A stretch of DNA of 64,000 nucleotides from the NCBI RefSeq assembly GCF_030012605.2, contig NZ_CP114055.2; one strand, 5' to 3'. Below are positions 1-8,352 of the stretch, piece after piece; the stretch's first letter is position 1; the number at the start of each line of letters is the position of its first letter. This DNA comes from Bergeyella_A cardium (lineage in GTDB: Bacteria > Bacteroidota > Bacteroidia > Flavobacteriales > Weeksellaceae). A program made the translations under genes and the position numbers. The notes under the pieces were generated by a model. The model was given only the letters and a program-made list of their open reading frames with translations, did no database searches and was not told where the DNA came from.

Positions 1-515
1 TTCTTTGTATCAAAAAAGATATCCGCTCCTGTTTCTTCCTGTAGTTTAGCCAGCACATCAAAACCTGTAGCTTGGTAGATGGTGAATTTATCATAAGGGA
101 TATCATAATCACAAACCAGCTTAAAACTCTTATCTATATTATCAATGAGATACTGAGCTATCTTTTTAATGCTACTCGGCTTAAACTCTTTATTAGGTAC
201 TCCTTTTCTAAATATAAATAAAGCATCCTCACAGACAATATTAAGAGAGTTCTCACTAACTTTTATCTCCTTTACATAACCATCAAATTCTAATGTCAGG
301 TTATCATTATATCCCAGGTAGATAGCTACTTGATAACCTCTTTTAATGGTTTCGGAAATATTGATAACTTTATTCATCTCTGTTTCTGGAAGTATAATAG
401 TTGCAATATCTGCCAGATTTTTGGTAGATTTCTCTATATTACACTCTGCTATTATACCCAGAAGCCAGGTTTTATCTTCTCCCTTAAATTGTATTTTCCA
501 ATCCAGCTGAAACAT
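1..515 (-). CDS. Phage baseplate hub / late control D-like protein (partial, C-terminus outside window)
   Basis: An open frame of 171 codons runs from an ATG at 515-513 off the left edge. The protein begins MFQLDWKIQF and contains short beta-strand-rich blocks (residues about 40-90: a TIILPET stretch, then YQVAIYLGY and FDGYVKEIKV). These fit the first domain of gpD/gp27-like baseplate hub proteins, where an XVXIXXGY...F.G.I motif is typical. It starts two bases after the stop of the upstream tail gene, so it belongs to the leftward late operon. Known: the hub links the tail tube to the spike and is normally encoded after the tape measure gene, which matches its position. Family assignment is by motif reading only. 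Confidence 0.6.
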   Translation of the reverse strand, partial: MFQLDWKIQFKGEDKTWLLGIIAECNIEKSTKNLADIATIILPETEMNKVINISETIKRGYQVAIYLGYNDNLTLEFDGYVKEIKVSENSLNIVCEDALFIFRKGVPNKEFKPSSIKKIAQYLIDNIDKSFKLVCDYDIPYDKFTIYQATGFDVLAKLQEETGADIFFDTK

Positions 516-517
516 CT

Positions 518-1237
518 CTATTCCTTAATTAATTCACTTGAAATATCTCCTATTTCTATTTTTGCTTTAGTTTTTTTATGCTCATAAAGCAGTTTGAATG
601 GAAAATCACTAACCGCCTTTATCTCATAAGCCTGTACATTTTCGCCCTTAGTAAAAGGAAAAGTAACAGACTCTATAACAATTCTATTAATTCCCAGTAT
701 TTGTAGAGGTTCTGAACGAACTTCCAAAGCTTCTGCTGTTAAAAGATAATTTTTTAATCTTTCCATATCCTCGCGTGGATAGGTTTGCTGGTGATTACCT
801 CTCATCTTTTTTCCATAAAAGGCACCTGTTATGGTAATGCCGTAATCATCCACAGACCATCGCTCTTTTACACTGCCTATATAGTTTTTTCCTGCTTTAG
901 CAATATATCTCTTAGCAATGATGGTTTTAGCTTCAATGTTTATAATTGGTTCCCAAGGTAAGAGCCAAAAATTCTCATCCTTAGAGCTCCGAAATGAGAA
1001 AGGAAAAAACTGTTCTTGCTCATTTAATGGCTTATCCTGCCTCCATAGCTCACTATCATTATAGTCATTTTCTACCTCATTATATCCTACTTTATTTTGA
1101 ATAAATGGCAGAATCTTAACAGGCGGTAAGATATGTTTTGAAAGTTCATTTTCTAATGCTCCTGCTCTGGGAATGAGCTTTGCTACTGTGCTTCCCATTA
1201 AAGAACCTATCAGTACATTTTCATTTGTTAGTTTCAT
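518..1237 (-). CDS. DUF6046-like phage tail/baseplate protein
   Basis: 239 aa. The central part (residues about 85-200) carries the pattern WLLPWEPIINI..., a GSVKERW block followed by DDYGITITG, then YPREDMERL, which I recognise from the DUF6046 family of Bacteroidota Mu-like phages. No membrane segment. Its ATG overlaps the tape measure stop by one base (TAATG), and the hub gene follows after two bases, indicating tight translational coupling in the leftward late operon. Position between tape measure and hub suggests a tail-end or DNA-circularisation-like (Mu gp43-type) baseplate role; that role is inferred from gene order, not from catalytic motifs. Confidence 0.65.
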   Translation of the reverse strand: MKLTNENVLIGSLMGSTVAKLIPRAGALENELSKHILPPVKILPFIQNKVGYNEVENDYNDSELWRQDKPLNEQEQFFPFSFRSSKDENFWLLPWEPIINIEAKTIIAKRYIAKAGKNYIGSVKERWSVDDYGITITGAFYGKKMRGNHQQTYPREDMERLKNYLLTAEALEVRSEPLQILGINRIVIESVTFPFTKGENVQAYEIKAVSDFPFKLLYEHKKTKAKIEIGDISSELIKE

Positions 1238-3258
1238 TATCCTGCTGCTGTTATAGCCGAAGCTGTTATTCTTAATAATTCGTCTAATACTTCTTGTCCT
1301 GCTTTCTCTGTAACAGAATCTTTAGAGCCTGTATAGCTCTGTATTCCGATTACCTCTTTAATATGGAGAGTGATGTAATTGTGTTTAGTGCCACCAGTAG
1401 CAATACTATCATTAATTTTTTTAGCTTTACTATTCTTTCCAGAGCTACCAGCACCACCTATTTCACCTCCTTCTGTAGAGGTTCCTGGTATTGTTACAGG
1501 AGATGCAATTCCACTATTATTGGCTTTACTCTCTTTTTTATCATCCGTATTCCATTTGAGTGAGTTTGCTCCAGTTTTAAATTCTTTCCCAGCATTTTTA
1601 GCAATTTCAGCTACTTTTTTTGCTCCATCAACAATTTGTTTTTTACGCGCTTCTGTATCTTCCTGTATTTGGGAGAGCATCGCATTATTTTCATCTTCAT
1701 CACCCATTCCTACAGCATTCTTAAATTGATACCAGCCTTCTTTTATCTTATTAAGGCCCATCATTAATCCATTAACACCCGTATTCCAGTATAATTTTAT
1801 AGATTCTATAAATGCTTTAAAAAGGAGTTTTGCTCCTGCCCAAGTGTGTTTCCAAGCTACGCCCCAGCCACTAACTTTAGATGCCAGATACACAATTCCT
1901 GCAATAAGTCCTGCGACTGCAATAATTATAATACCAATTGGATTGGCAGATAATGCTACATTCCAAGCCCATTGTGCTACTGTTACTATTTTAGTCCAAA
2001 AGGCTGACATTTTCTGAACATTGGTAAGTGTAGAAATAGTACTTCCCATAAGGCTCAATACAGGCATAAGATTGGCTACATCACCTGCGGTTTTACCTAG
2101 TACAGAAGCATAGCCCATCAAGCCTCCTGTAGCATTAAATAGGCTTATTTTGAAATCATCAACCTGGGCAGTTAATCTTGCATTCTTTTCTGCTGGGCTT
2201 TCCATTACAATTGCCGCTTGTTCATAAGCCGTATTTGTACCTGTTATAGCCTTTGTTAGTCTATTTATTTCATCTGTTTGACCGATAAGAGCCATTGCCG
2301 CATTGGCGTTTTCTTTTCCAAACATTGCAGACATTAAGGCAGAGTCTTTTAGTAATGGCTTAAGCATATTAAGCCTTTCTGATAAAGACAATGAGGGATT
2401 ATTTAACTGATTAATATTAATGCCTAACCTTTGAAATTCTTTTTGAACTATTTTAGGGAGAAAGCGCCCTTGTCCCAAGGTTGAGAGGACATTTCTAAGA
2501 GCTACACCTCCTTCACTTCCTTTTTTTCCAGCTTTGTCTAATACCTGTATAGCCGCATTCGTTTCTTCAAAGGCTACATTTGCTCCTTTTGCGGCCATAC
2601 CAGCCTGCTCTAAGGCTTCTTTTATCTGTGGAAGTTCTGCAGATCCTTCACCAGCAGCTGCAGCCATAACATTCATCATAGCAGCCATAACTTCTGATGC
2701 CTTAGTAGGATCTTCCAAAGAAATCCCATATTGGTTCATCGCTGTAGTAAGGACTTCAGTAGCAGCTGTGGTGTCTCCACCCATTAGCTTGGAAGTATAG
2801 CTAACAGATTCTCCCATACTCTTGAGAGCTTTGGGTACATTAGCAATCTCTGGAGATAGTTGTCCAAGTATAAGCTTGTAAGATTCTACTCCTTGTGCAG
2901 CTGAGCCCCCAAAAGTTTTGGCAGATTTTCGAGCATAGCTTTCTATTTCATTTAGCTTTTCACTCGTAAGTCCTGTCATTGCCTGTAAATCGTGCATAGA
3001 GTTAGAAAGTGCCATACCTGGAGCATTTAGGGAATCTATACCCTGTGCTATACGGTTAATATTCTCAACAAAGGCACCTAAAGAGACTGTTTTGAGATTT
3101 TTATTAATATTATTAACCATTTTAATAAAAGCCTCATCTATCTTTACAATAGCTTTATCAACTTTGAGCGTTTCAGTTCTTAGTTTCTCTACTGTTGCTA
3201 TGACTTTGTTGGCATTAACGGTATTAAATACTATATTGTAATTTAGATTATTATTCAT
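1237..3258 (-). CDS. Phage tail tape measure protein
   Basis: 673 aa, the longest tail gene in the window. N-terminal third is helical, followed by the TP901-type core (around residues 90-380) with many Ala/Gly-rich helices such as AMTGLTSEKLNEIE and GGVALRNVLSTLG. A hydrophobic segment near residues 435-460 (ANPIGIIIIAVAGLIAGIVY) is the membrane stretch usual in these proteins. Known: tape measure proteins set tail length and take part in DNA passage through the inner membrane. The gene lies directly downstream of the tail chaperone frameshift pair, the standard arrangement, and its stop overlaps the start of the next gene. Confidence 0.92.
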   Translation of the reverse strand: MNNNLNYNIVFNTVNANKVIATVEKLRTETLKVDKAIVKIDEAFIKMVNNINKNLKTVSLGAFVENINRIAQGIDSLNAPGMALSNSMHDLQAMTGLTSEKLNEIESYARKSAKTFGGSAAQGVESYKLILGQLSPEIANVPKALKSMGESVSYTSKLMGGDTTAATEVLTTAMNQYGISLEDPTKASEVMAAMMNVMAAAAGEGSAELPQIKEALEQAGMAAKGANVAFEETNAAIQVLDKAGKKGSEGGVALRNVLSTLGQGRFLPKIVQKEFQRLGININQLNNPSLSLSERLNMLKPLLKDSALMSAMFGKENANAAMALIGQTDEINRLTKAITGTNTAYEQAAIVMESPAEKNARLTAQVDDFKISLFNATGGLMGYASVLGKTAGDVANLMPVLSLMGSTISTLTNVQKMSAFWTKIVTVAQWAWNVALSANPIGIIIIAVAGLIAGIVYLASKVSGWGVAWKHTWAGAKLLFKAFIESIKLYWNTGVNGLMMGLNKIKEGWYQFKNAVGMGDEDENNAMLSQIQEDTEARKKQIVDGAKKVAEIAKNAGKEFKTGANSLKWNTDDKKESKANNSGIASPVTIPGTSTEGGEIGGAGSSGKNSKAKKINDSIATGGTKHNYITLHIKEVIGIQSYTGSKDSVTEKAGQEVLDELLRITASAITAAG

Positions 3259-3265
3259 ACATTTG
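3236..3265 (+). promoter_or_regulatory. Consensus Bacteroidota promoter for the small rightward gene
   Basis: TTG at 3236-3238, a 19-bp spacer, then TACATTTG at 3258-3265, a full match to TTG-N19-21-TAnnTTTG. Predicted start of transcription is near 3271, 15 bases before the ATG at 3286. It sits over the start codon of the leftward tape measure gene. Confidence 0.65.
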
Positions 3266-3285
3266 TAGTATAAATCATTAACAAT

Positions 3286-3459
3286 ATGGAACTCTTACAA
3301 GATTTACTTTTTAAAATATTAGGTTATGGGCTACTTATTGTCCTTTGTTTATCCTTTTCGGGTTTTATTATCCGTATCATAGAAGAAGTAAAAGAAATAC
3401 TTCCTTCTAAGCAACAAGATAAGCTGGACAAAGGTTTTAAAGAGTATGATGGAATTTAA
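3286..3459 (+). CDS. Small single-pass membrane protein, antisense-oriented inside the tail operon
   Basis: 57 aa, beginning MELLQDLLFKILGYG. Residues about 8-33 are strongly hydrophobic (GYGLLIVLCLSFSGFIIRII) and are followed by a charged tail (EEVKEILPSKQQDKLDKGFKEYDGI), so it is probably an N-terminal membrane anchor with a short cytoplasmic tail. It fills the gap between the tape measure start and the tail-chaperone end, on the opposite strand, and overlaps the latter's stop by three bases tail to tail. It has its own host-type promoter. No family recognised. Position and promoter suggest expression in the lysogen, for example superinfection exclusion; that is inference. A pinholin-like role is also possible. 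Confidence 0.6.
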   Translation: MELLQDLLFKILGYGLLIVLCLSFSGFIIRIIEEVKEILPSKQQDKLDKGFKEYDGI

Positions 3460-3626
3460 TTGTTTCCATCATTCTCTTTTATTCTCAAATATTGAAGTTC
3501 TTTTACTCTACACGCCCACTCATAATCTGATAAATCATCGGGATTGATTTTCATATAGTAGATAAGGGATGCATTCATTATCCTTAGCCAATCCCTATCT
3601 TCATCTATTTTCGCATCCTCTAAAGC
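3456..3626 (-). CDS. Tail assembly chaperone, -1 frameshift extension (GT-type)
   Basis: The -1 frame relative to the chaperone gene is open from 3695 to a stop at 3456-3458. Shifting at A AAG (3629-3626, codon AAG just before CTT TAG) would add about 56 residues, including DLSDYEWACRVKELQYLR. The W-A...L-x-Y-(I/L)-R pattern is what one sees in the second half of G/GT chaperones. The only ATG in this frame (3578-3576) would give a 40-aa protein. Known: tail chaperones just upstream of the tape measure are commonly made in two lengths by programmed -1 frameshifting. Seen here: overlap, frame and position all agree. The exact slip site is my inference; ATA AAA at 3649-3644 is an alternative. 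Confidence 0.55.
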   Translation of the reverse strand, partial: ALEDAKIDEDRDWLRIMNASLIYYMKINPDDLSDYEWACRVKELQYLRIKENDGNN

Positions 3627-3913
3627 TTTACTATCTCTGCTTCTTTTATCTCTATAAGAGTAGCAAGTTTTTGAGATGCCGAAAGGAATAAGCCGTTATC
3701 AGTTTGAATCTCTTCATCTCCTGCAATCCACGCATCTTTCAAGATGATTTCATTATACTTTAATGGATCTGTTTGTGCTGATGCAGCTGCATAAGACAAT
3801 GCTCTACGACTGGGCTTCTTTAAATAACATACTTTATCTTCAATAGTGATTTTAAATACATCTCCATATTCTTTTTTCCAGATGTCTATCTGGTTCTGTT
3901 CTATATTAACCAT
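3620..3913 (-). CDS. Tail assembly chaperone, short form (G-type)
   Basis: 97 aa, acidic and helical. It contains YLKKPSRRALSYAAAS near residues 30-45, a pattern I associate with the small tail assembly chaperones of Bacteroidota phages ((L/Y)KxPxRxxxsxA). It lies between the tail tube and tape measure genes, exactly where Mu-like and other myoviruses encode the chaperone. It ends in KL* at 3620, and the overlapping -1 frame continues. Known role: the short form coats the tape measure during tail assembly, with the frameshifted long form at one end. No enzymatic motif. Confidence 0.68.
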   Translation of the reverse strand: MVNIEQNQIDIWKKEYGDVFKITIEDKVCYLKKPSRRALSYAAASAQTDPLKYNEIILKDAWIAGDEEIQTDNGLFLSASQKLATLIEIKEAEIVKL

Positions 3914-3931
3914 AATGATTTATTTTTAAGA

Positions 3932-4351
3932 TTAAACTTGATTTGTAATATTGAGAGCAATGAATGGAAGTGTTATTTCTTGGAATTTATCTCCTTGATT
4001 CAGCTCTTTTGCTGCTTCTGTGAATCTTAAAGACTCTATCCTGTCTGTAATCATATAATTCCCTTGGGATGGATTACCATAACAAGCTAAAGCATCTAAG
4101 GAAAGGCTTAGAACAGAGCCACCACCTGCATCTACTAAGGCATCATATTCACTCCTTAGCATCTTGATTTCCCCTTCAAAGGATTCATTTCCTGATTGTA
4201 TGCTATGTGGCTTTCTACCTTTAGCATATACTGCCTCTCTTTCTACCTTTTCAGTATATTTTAAGCCTCTAAAGCCTACAATATCTCTACCTCCAAGAAT
4301 AAGGGTTAAATCACCCCATTCATATTCTCTACCATTGATATTTACTGCCAT
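3932..4351 (-). CDS. Phage tail tube protein
   Basis: 139 aa. Starts MAVNINGREYEWGDLTLILGG, then FRGLKYTEKVEREAVYAKGRKPHSI. This is the beta-strand plus R-(K/R)P-x-S/G-(R/I) pattern of DUF2597/XkdM-type tube proteins, and ends with a strand ITLPFIALNI. Length matches the family (about 140-170 aa). It follows the sheath gene after 79 bases, the normal sheath-tube order for contractile tails. It would form the inner tube through which DNA passes. Confidence 0.8.
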   Translation of the reverse strand: MAVNINGREYEWGDLTLILGGRDIVGFRGLKYTEKVEREAVYAKGRKPHSIQSGNESFEGEIKMLRSEYDALVDAGGGSVLSLSLDALACYGNPSQGNYMITDRIESLRFTEAAKELNQGDKFQEITLPFIALNITNQV

Positions 4352-4430
4352 AATTCTTGTTTTATAGTGTAGCTCTCAGTAGAAAATCTTTGCTTTCTAC
4401 TGACAAGCCACACAGGTTATTAGTTTAAGT

Positions 4431-5633
4431 TTAATTTTCAATTTCAAATCCGATAAGGACATTGATCCATCGGTTATATCCAAATGGACGAATTTTGATA
4501 ACTACATCAAGTTTTGAAGAGCTAACAATATTCTGATTAACATCTACAAAACATCTTACCCCTGTATCCTTGGACTCTTCCAAATTCTTATTTATATTTC
4601 CATCCATACTGGTAGCAATCTTTCGCTCTACAGTGGTTTCAATAGTTTTGGCATAAATAGCTTGGATAGTTCCATTATTATTTACTGGGACCTCATCCAA
4701 TAGGAAGTCCAATAATGCCAAATAGCCTAATCTGTATGCTTCATTAATAGTTCTTCTATGAGTAAGATAATGGTAATCATCAGCTACTGGACAGGCAAGC
4801 GAAGCATCCATAAAGAAGTAACCTGCTTTACCTTGGTGAGTAGTAAATGTGATAAATCCTTTATCATACAGAGCTTCTACATCGTAGTTCTCTACTTGTG
4901 TATCTTTTATAAAGAGTTTTTGAGCTTTTAATGCTCCATTTCTTACTTTACCAGGATTTACCTTTACAGAATATCCAGCCAAGCGCCCTGCAAGTACGCC
5001 CACAGCGCAACCTTGGGAAGCTGGAGTACCAGTAGCCATTTCTGTATCTCCGAGTAAAATACCTACAGAATTAAAGCTATAAGTAGTTAAATCTGGCAAG
5101 GATACTTTATTACCATTAAAGGCAAAGCCTTCTAATATCACAAAGAAAGGAGCATATTTGGCTCTGGTGTATTTTTCAACCAATATTTGAGCTTGATTAG
5201 CAGCAACAAGTACATCGGCATCCATTCCTTTATCTATTTGTACTGTATCGGAGCCATCATATACAGTAAATAGCCCTCTGATTTTACCCTGTGCAGCATT
5301 AAGAAGAGGCTCAACAGGACAAATGCCTTCTATCTCCGAAAACCATTTAGATACTTTTTTATCCTTTGACATTCCATAAATCCACAATTCAGAGCCTTCT
5401 CCTGCTTCTGTAAAAAATTCTGTAACAGCCTTGAATAGCCTATGGTTGTCTATACTATCCACCAGGTTTAAATTGGCTACATCTTTTAGAGACTTTACTA
5501 GGTAAGGGGTTTCTAACTGAAACCCATTAGCAATAGCTACAGCAGAAGCCACAATAGCAAAGCATCCTGTATCTAATGGATTTACTGCTCCTATAGCTCC
5601 ATTATTAAAGCCTATTGAAATTTTTGGTCTCAT
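4431..5633 (-). CDS. Phage tail sheath protein (DUF2586-like)
   Basis: 400 aa, beginning MRPKISIGFNNGAIGAVNPLDTG, an opening typical of DUF2586 sheath proteins. Mid-protein (about residues 190-225) has GDTEMATGTPASQGCAVGVLAGRLA, a conserved glycine-rich stretch. The C-terminus has paired strands (VVIKIRPFGYNRWINVLIGFEI) like the interlocking arms of sheath subunits. The start overlaps the stop of the upstream gene by one base. The tube gene follows. It shows that the virion has a contractile (myovirus) tail. Confidence 0.85.
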   Translation of the reverse strand: MRPKISIGFNNGAIGAVNPLDTGCFAIVASAVAIANGFQLETPYLVKSLKDVANLNLVDSIDNHRLFKAVTEFFTEAGEGSELWIYGMSKDKKVSKWFSEIEGICPVEPLLNAAQGKIRGLFTVYDGSDTVQIDKGMDADVLVAANQAQILVEKYTRAKYAPFFVILEGFAFNGNKVSLPDLTTYSFNSVGILLGDTEMATGTPASQGCAVGVLAGRLAGYSVKVNPGKVRNGALKAQKLFIKDTQVENYDVEALYDKGFITFTTHQGKAGYFFMDASLACPVADDYHYLTHRRTINEAYRLGYLALLDFLLDEVPVNNNGTIQAIYAKTIETTVERKIATSMDGNINKNLEESKDTGVRCFVDVNQNIVSSSKLDVVIKIRPFGYNRWINVLIGFEIEN

Positions 5634-5956
5634 TAGTTTTGAGAATTTTCAAGTTCTGAGATTCTATTTTTAAAAGCTTCTAAGAGGCTTTTGCGCGGCT
5701 TTTTATAGCTCTCTTCTCTTTCTAAAAGAGCTTTTACTTCTTCTAACTCCATTTCTGGGAGTTTATGTAGAATATCTTCTACTTTCTGTGCAGAACCTTC
5801 TTTTGCAGATTCTGCATCAACTCTATATACTTCGGTTACTCTTTTGTCTGTAAGAGTTTGTGCGTAAGAAATAGCGTGCTCTTCTCTAAAAAATTTCTGT
5901 CCATCAGAAGTTTTGTAATACTTCTCGAGATTTGGATATTGATTAAAAATGTCCAT
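5633..5956 (-). CDS. Hypothetical phage protein between capsid and sheath genes
   Basis: 107 aa. The first 45 residues contain YYKTSDGQKFFREEHAISYA, which resembles a short conserved motif seen in Bacteroidota prophage proteins; the rest is Glu/Lys-rich helix (MELEEVKALLEREESY). No membrane segment. One-base overlap with the sheath start and a two-base gap from the upstream gene show it is in the late operon. Position would suit a head-tail connector or a small decoration factor; I do not recognise the family. Confidence 0.5.
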   Translation of the reverse strand: MDIFNQYPNLEKYYKTSDGQKFFREEHAISYAQTLTDKRVTEVYRVDAESAKEGSAQKVEDILHKLPEMELEEVKALLEREESYKKPRKSLLEAFKNRISELENSQN

Positions 5957-5958
5957 TA

Positions 5959-6327
5959 TTAATTAGTTTTTTTGAGTTGTTTATACTTTTTAAGTTCATC
6001 TATCAGATTTTTGTTCTCTTCTATCAAAGCTTTATTTTCTTCTATTAATGCTTTATTTTCTTCTGCTAACTTATTAAAGCGGAGTTCTACTTTATTCAGT
6101 TCCAAAATAGCATCGTTATAAAGTTTATTCATTTGAGTGGCTTCATCTGTAGCTTCTTTCCATCGTTGGGCTATATGCTCTAATTGTTCGCGGTAGAATT
6201 TTACGGCTTTATCTACATTGTCAAGCTCGGAGTTTCGTACATCTGCGAGGTTTTTCCGTCTGGCCGCAAACCAAGTTACCAACGAGGTAACAACGCTTAC
6301 AAAAGCCGTAATTACTACCTCATTCAC
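5959..6327 (-). CDS. N-terminally anchored coiled-coil phage protein
   Basis: 122 aa. Start chosen as GTG at 6327-6325, because the nearby ATG (6323) is out of frame. Residues about 4-21 form a membrane anchor (VVITAFVSVVTSLVTWFA) followed by arginine/lysine, so the remainder would most likely be cytoplasmic or, with reversed topology, periplasmic. Residues about 85-112 are a perfect heptad run built from three copies of EENKALI/N. Such proteins occur near capsid genes in Bacteroidota Mu-like prophages and are often labelled cell-wall-anchor protein without evidence. A spanin-like or holin-accessory role is conceivable; no lysis gene is otherwise visible. Confidence 0.55.
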   Translation of the reverse strand: MNEVVITAFVSVVTSLVTWFAARRKNLADVRNSELDNVDKAVKFYREQLEHIAQRWKEATDEATQMNKLYNDAILELNKVELRFNKLAEENKALIEENKALIEENKNLIDELKKYKQLKKTN

Positions 6328-6348
6328 AATTATTAGTTTTTAAAGCAA

Positions 6349-7257
6349 TTATATAATTGCAGCAATCTTTTCTGCTCTGTAAGGAGTTGCAATGTAATAG
6401 TGTCTATATGCTAAATCATTGCTCTGTCTTGGAGGATTATTTTCAGCCTTTACGAAATACTGCTTTGTAATACCTGTTTTCTTAGCAATAGCTTCTTTTA
6501 CAAATATTACAGAAGCTATCTTATCTGTTGCTTCTTTAATAGCTCCATAAGGCTTTTTAGTTTTATCAGATTTATAAATTGGCATTTTCCCATCGTACTT
6601 ATGGATTTCAAAGCCTGCAATCATAGGTTGTGGCTTTCCTTTTGCATAATCTATAAGCTGATTACCAAAATTTTTCCTATCCAAAAGGAGATCATTCCAG
6701 TGAGTTGGACAGAGTACCAAACGGCATTCTCCAAAGCCTTCTGTAGCTTCTCTTGCTGCTACAAGGTCTTCATAAGTAAGTCTTTTTCTTCCTGATGGAT
6801 CAGTAAGATTATTAGAACCTCCTGTAGCTTCAATTACTGGTGTCTTCACAGTATGAGATAGTGGTGCAATAGAGTGAATAGCTCTTTGGTACTTATCTAC
6901 CTTGATCCCTCTGGTAATAGACTTGGTAGCCGTGTCTATGATATCATATGAAGCGCCCAAAGTCTTATCATCTGGTAGAGTTATAACTTTGGTTTGATAC
7001 TTATCCAAGCTGATTTCTACACTATCATCAGAATATTCCTGAAAAGCAATTGGATAAGAATTATTGTTGATGAGAACATCAACCTCAAACTCGGTCGTTG
7101 GTACATAAATTTTGTTTTTCTCTGTGGCTGTACCTGGATTAATAGTATGGATTTCAGCATTGATTTCTGAAATACCTTCTAAAAATGATGCTTGGTCTGC
7201 ATTATTAAGGTTCTGTATTACCCTATTTAACCATGCTTCTGGAAAATTTGCTGGCAT
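6349..7257 (-). CDS. Major capsid protein
   Basis: 302 aa. N-terminal helix MPANFPEAWLNRVIQNLNN, then the beta-rich segment KIYVPTTEFEVDVLINN, SDDSVEISLDKYQTKVI, and a spine-helix-like region around residues 165-200 with LTYEDLVAAREA. The C-terminal part has a YFVKAENN / YRHYYIATPYRAEK tail. This is an HK97-fold capsid arrangement typical of Mu-like Bacteroidota prophages. It lies immediately downstream of the protease/scaffold gene, as expected. A stem-loop (7317-7352) sits in its leader. Confidence 0.8.
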   Translation of the reverse strand: MPANFPEAWLNRVIQNLNNADQASFLEGISEINAEIHTINPGTATEKNKIYVPTTEFEVDVLINNNSYPIAFQEYSDDSVEISLDKYQTKVITLPDDKTLGASYDIIDTATKSITRGIKVDKYQRAIHSIAPLSHTVKTPVIEATGGSNNLTDPSGRKRLTYEDLVAAREATEGFGECRLVLCPTHWNDLLLDRKNFGNQLIDYAKGKPQPMIAGFEIHKYDGKMPIYKSDKTKKPYGAIKEATDKIASVIFVKEAIAKKTGITKQYFVKAENNPPRQSNDLAYRHYYIATPYRAEKIAAII

Positions 7258-7316
7258 TTTATTACTTTTTTAAATGGTTATTAAATTGTTTTTAATTAGA
7301 CTTTCAATCTCTTTTT

Positions 7317-7352
7317 AATCTACCTTCCCCACTAAAATTAGGAAGGTAGATT
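7317..7352 (-). promoter_or_regulatory. Stem-loop in the leader of the capsid gene
   Basis: AATCTACCTTCC (7317-7328) pairs perfectly with GGAAGGTAGATT (7341-7352) around a 12-base loop. On the transcribed (minus) strand no T-run follows, so it does not look like a terminator. It may stabilise or process the mRNA upstream of the highly expressed capsid gene. Confidence 0.45.
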
Positions 7353-7384
7353 TAAATTAATAAGAATGTTAGAAAGTCAAGAAT

Positions 7385-8335
7385 CTATTTAAAGAGTCGT
7401 TGATAAGCCTCTGGATTGCTTTCTTTGAATGCTAATTGAGTAGATAAATCCAGTTTCTGGAAGTCATCAAAAGTCTTCACTTCTGCAGGTATTGTATTCT
7501 GTAGCTGTCCAGAGAGATTTTGTTTTCCTGGTGCATCTGTAACAGTAGATTTATATATGCTTGGAAATTCTGCGTGCAACTTAATGAAGTCTTCTCTCTT
7601 TGTTGCATCTATCTTACCTGCCTTAATGTCTGCATCTACTGCATCAGCAGAAAGCTTAGCCTTTTTCTCTGCTTCTAACTTTTCATAATCAGAAGCTTTT
7701 TTCTCTGCTAAATCTAATTTGGACTTTAATTCAAGTATTCTGGAATTTACCAGTTCTACATCGTGCTCTGTAGTGTTTTCTGGTAATCCCAGTGCTACTA
7801 CAGCTGCAATGGTTAAATTAATTTTCTTCATTTTATATAAGTTGAAATTATTAATATCTGATGCGGATAAGAGAATTTCATTTACTTCATTCTCTAATAG
7901 TTCTCTTATTCTATTCTCTGATGAAGCATAAAGTCTTACCAAAGCATTTGCATTATTAGGAATTGCTACTATAGAAGCTTCCAAAACCTCTGCTTCTACA
8001 AGGTCATATACATCATCTGGAGATAAAATAAAATTATTCATACTGAAAGGATCAAGCCCTAAACTTGCACCTCGTATAAAACCTCTTTCTACTTTTCCTG
8101 CAATAATCTTGGCATTGTAATCTTCATTATCAAATACTGCTTCAGCAGTAAGTAAATGGCCTTCTATCTGTATATTTTCCCAACGGCCAATAACAGCATC
8201 ATTACCTTCTTTATGAGAATCCAGTACTACAGGATTAGCCTGGAATCTTGAAAGTTTTAGTCCGGAATTCTTTACTCTGAACCCATACTGATTAACTTTT
8301 GTCTCATCATTAAGAATAAACTTGAATTTTGCCAT
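7385..8335 (-). CDS. Phage prohead protease fused to scaffold
   Basis: 316 aa. Residues 1-150 match caudovirus prohead serine proteases: LDSHKEG near residue 40 supplies the catalytic His, and FIRGASLGLDP near residue 90 supplies the Ser. AEVLEASIVAIPNN follows, a hallmark strand. Residues about 195-316 are helical and highly charged (LVNSRILELKSKLDLAEKKASDYEKLEAEKK), i.e. the scaffold portion that is cut away. It is the first gene of the leftward late operon and precedes the capsid gene. Confidence 0.82.
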   Translation of the reverse strand: MAKFKFILNDETKVNQYGFRVKNSGLKLSRFQANPVVLDSHKEGNDAVIGRWENIQIEGHLLTAEAVFDNEDYNAKIIAGKVERGFIRGASLGLDPFSMNNFILSPDDVYDLVEAEVLEASIVAIPNNANALVRLYASSENRIRELLENEVNEILLSASDINNFNLYKMKKINLTIAAVVALGLPENTTEHDVELVNSRILELKSKLDLAEKKASDYEKLEAEKKAKLSADAVDADIKAGKIDATKREDFIKLHAEFPSIYKSTVTDAPGKQNLSGQLQNTIPAEVKTFDDFQKLDLSTQLAFKESNPEAYQRLFK

Positions 8336-8352
8336 TTATCTCGTTTTATGGT

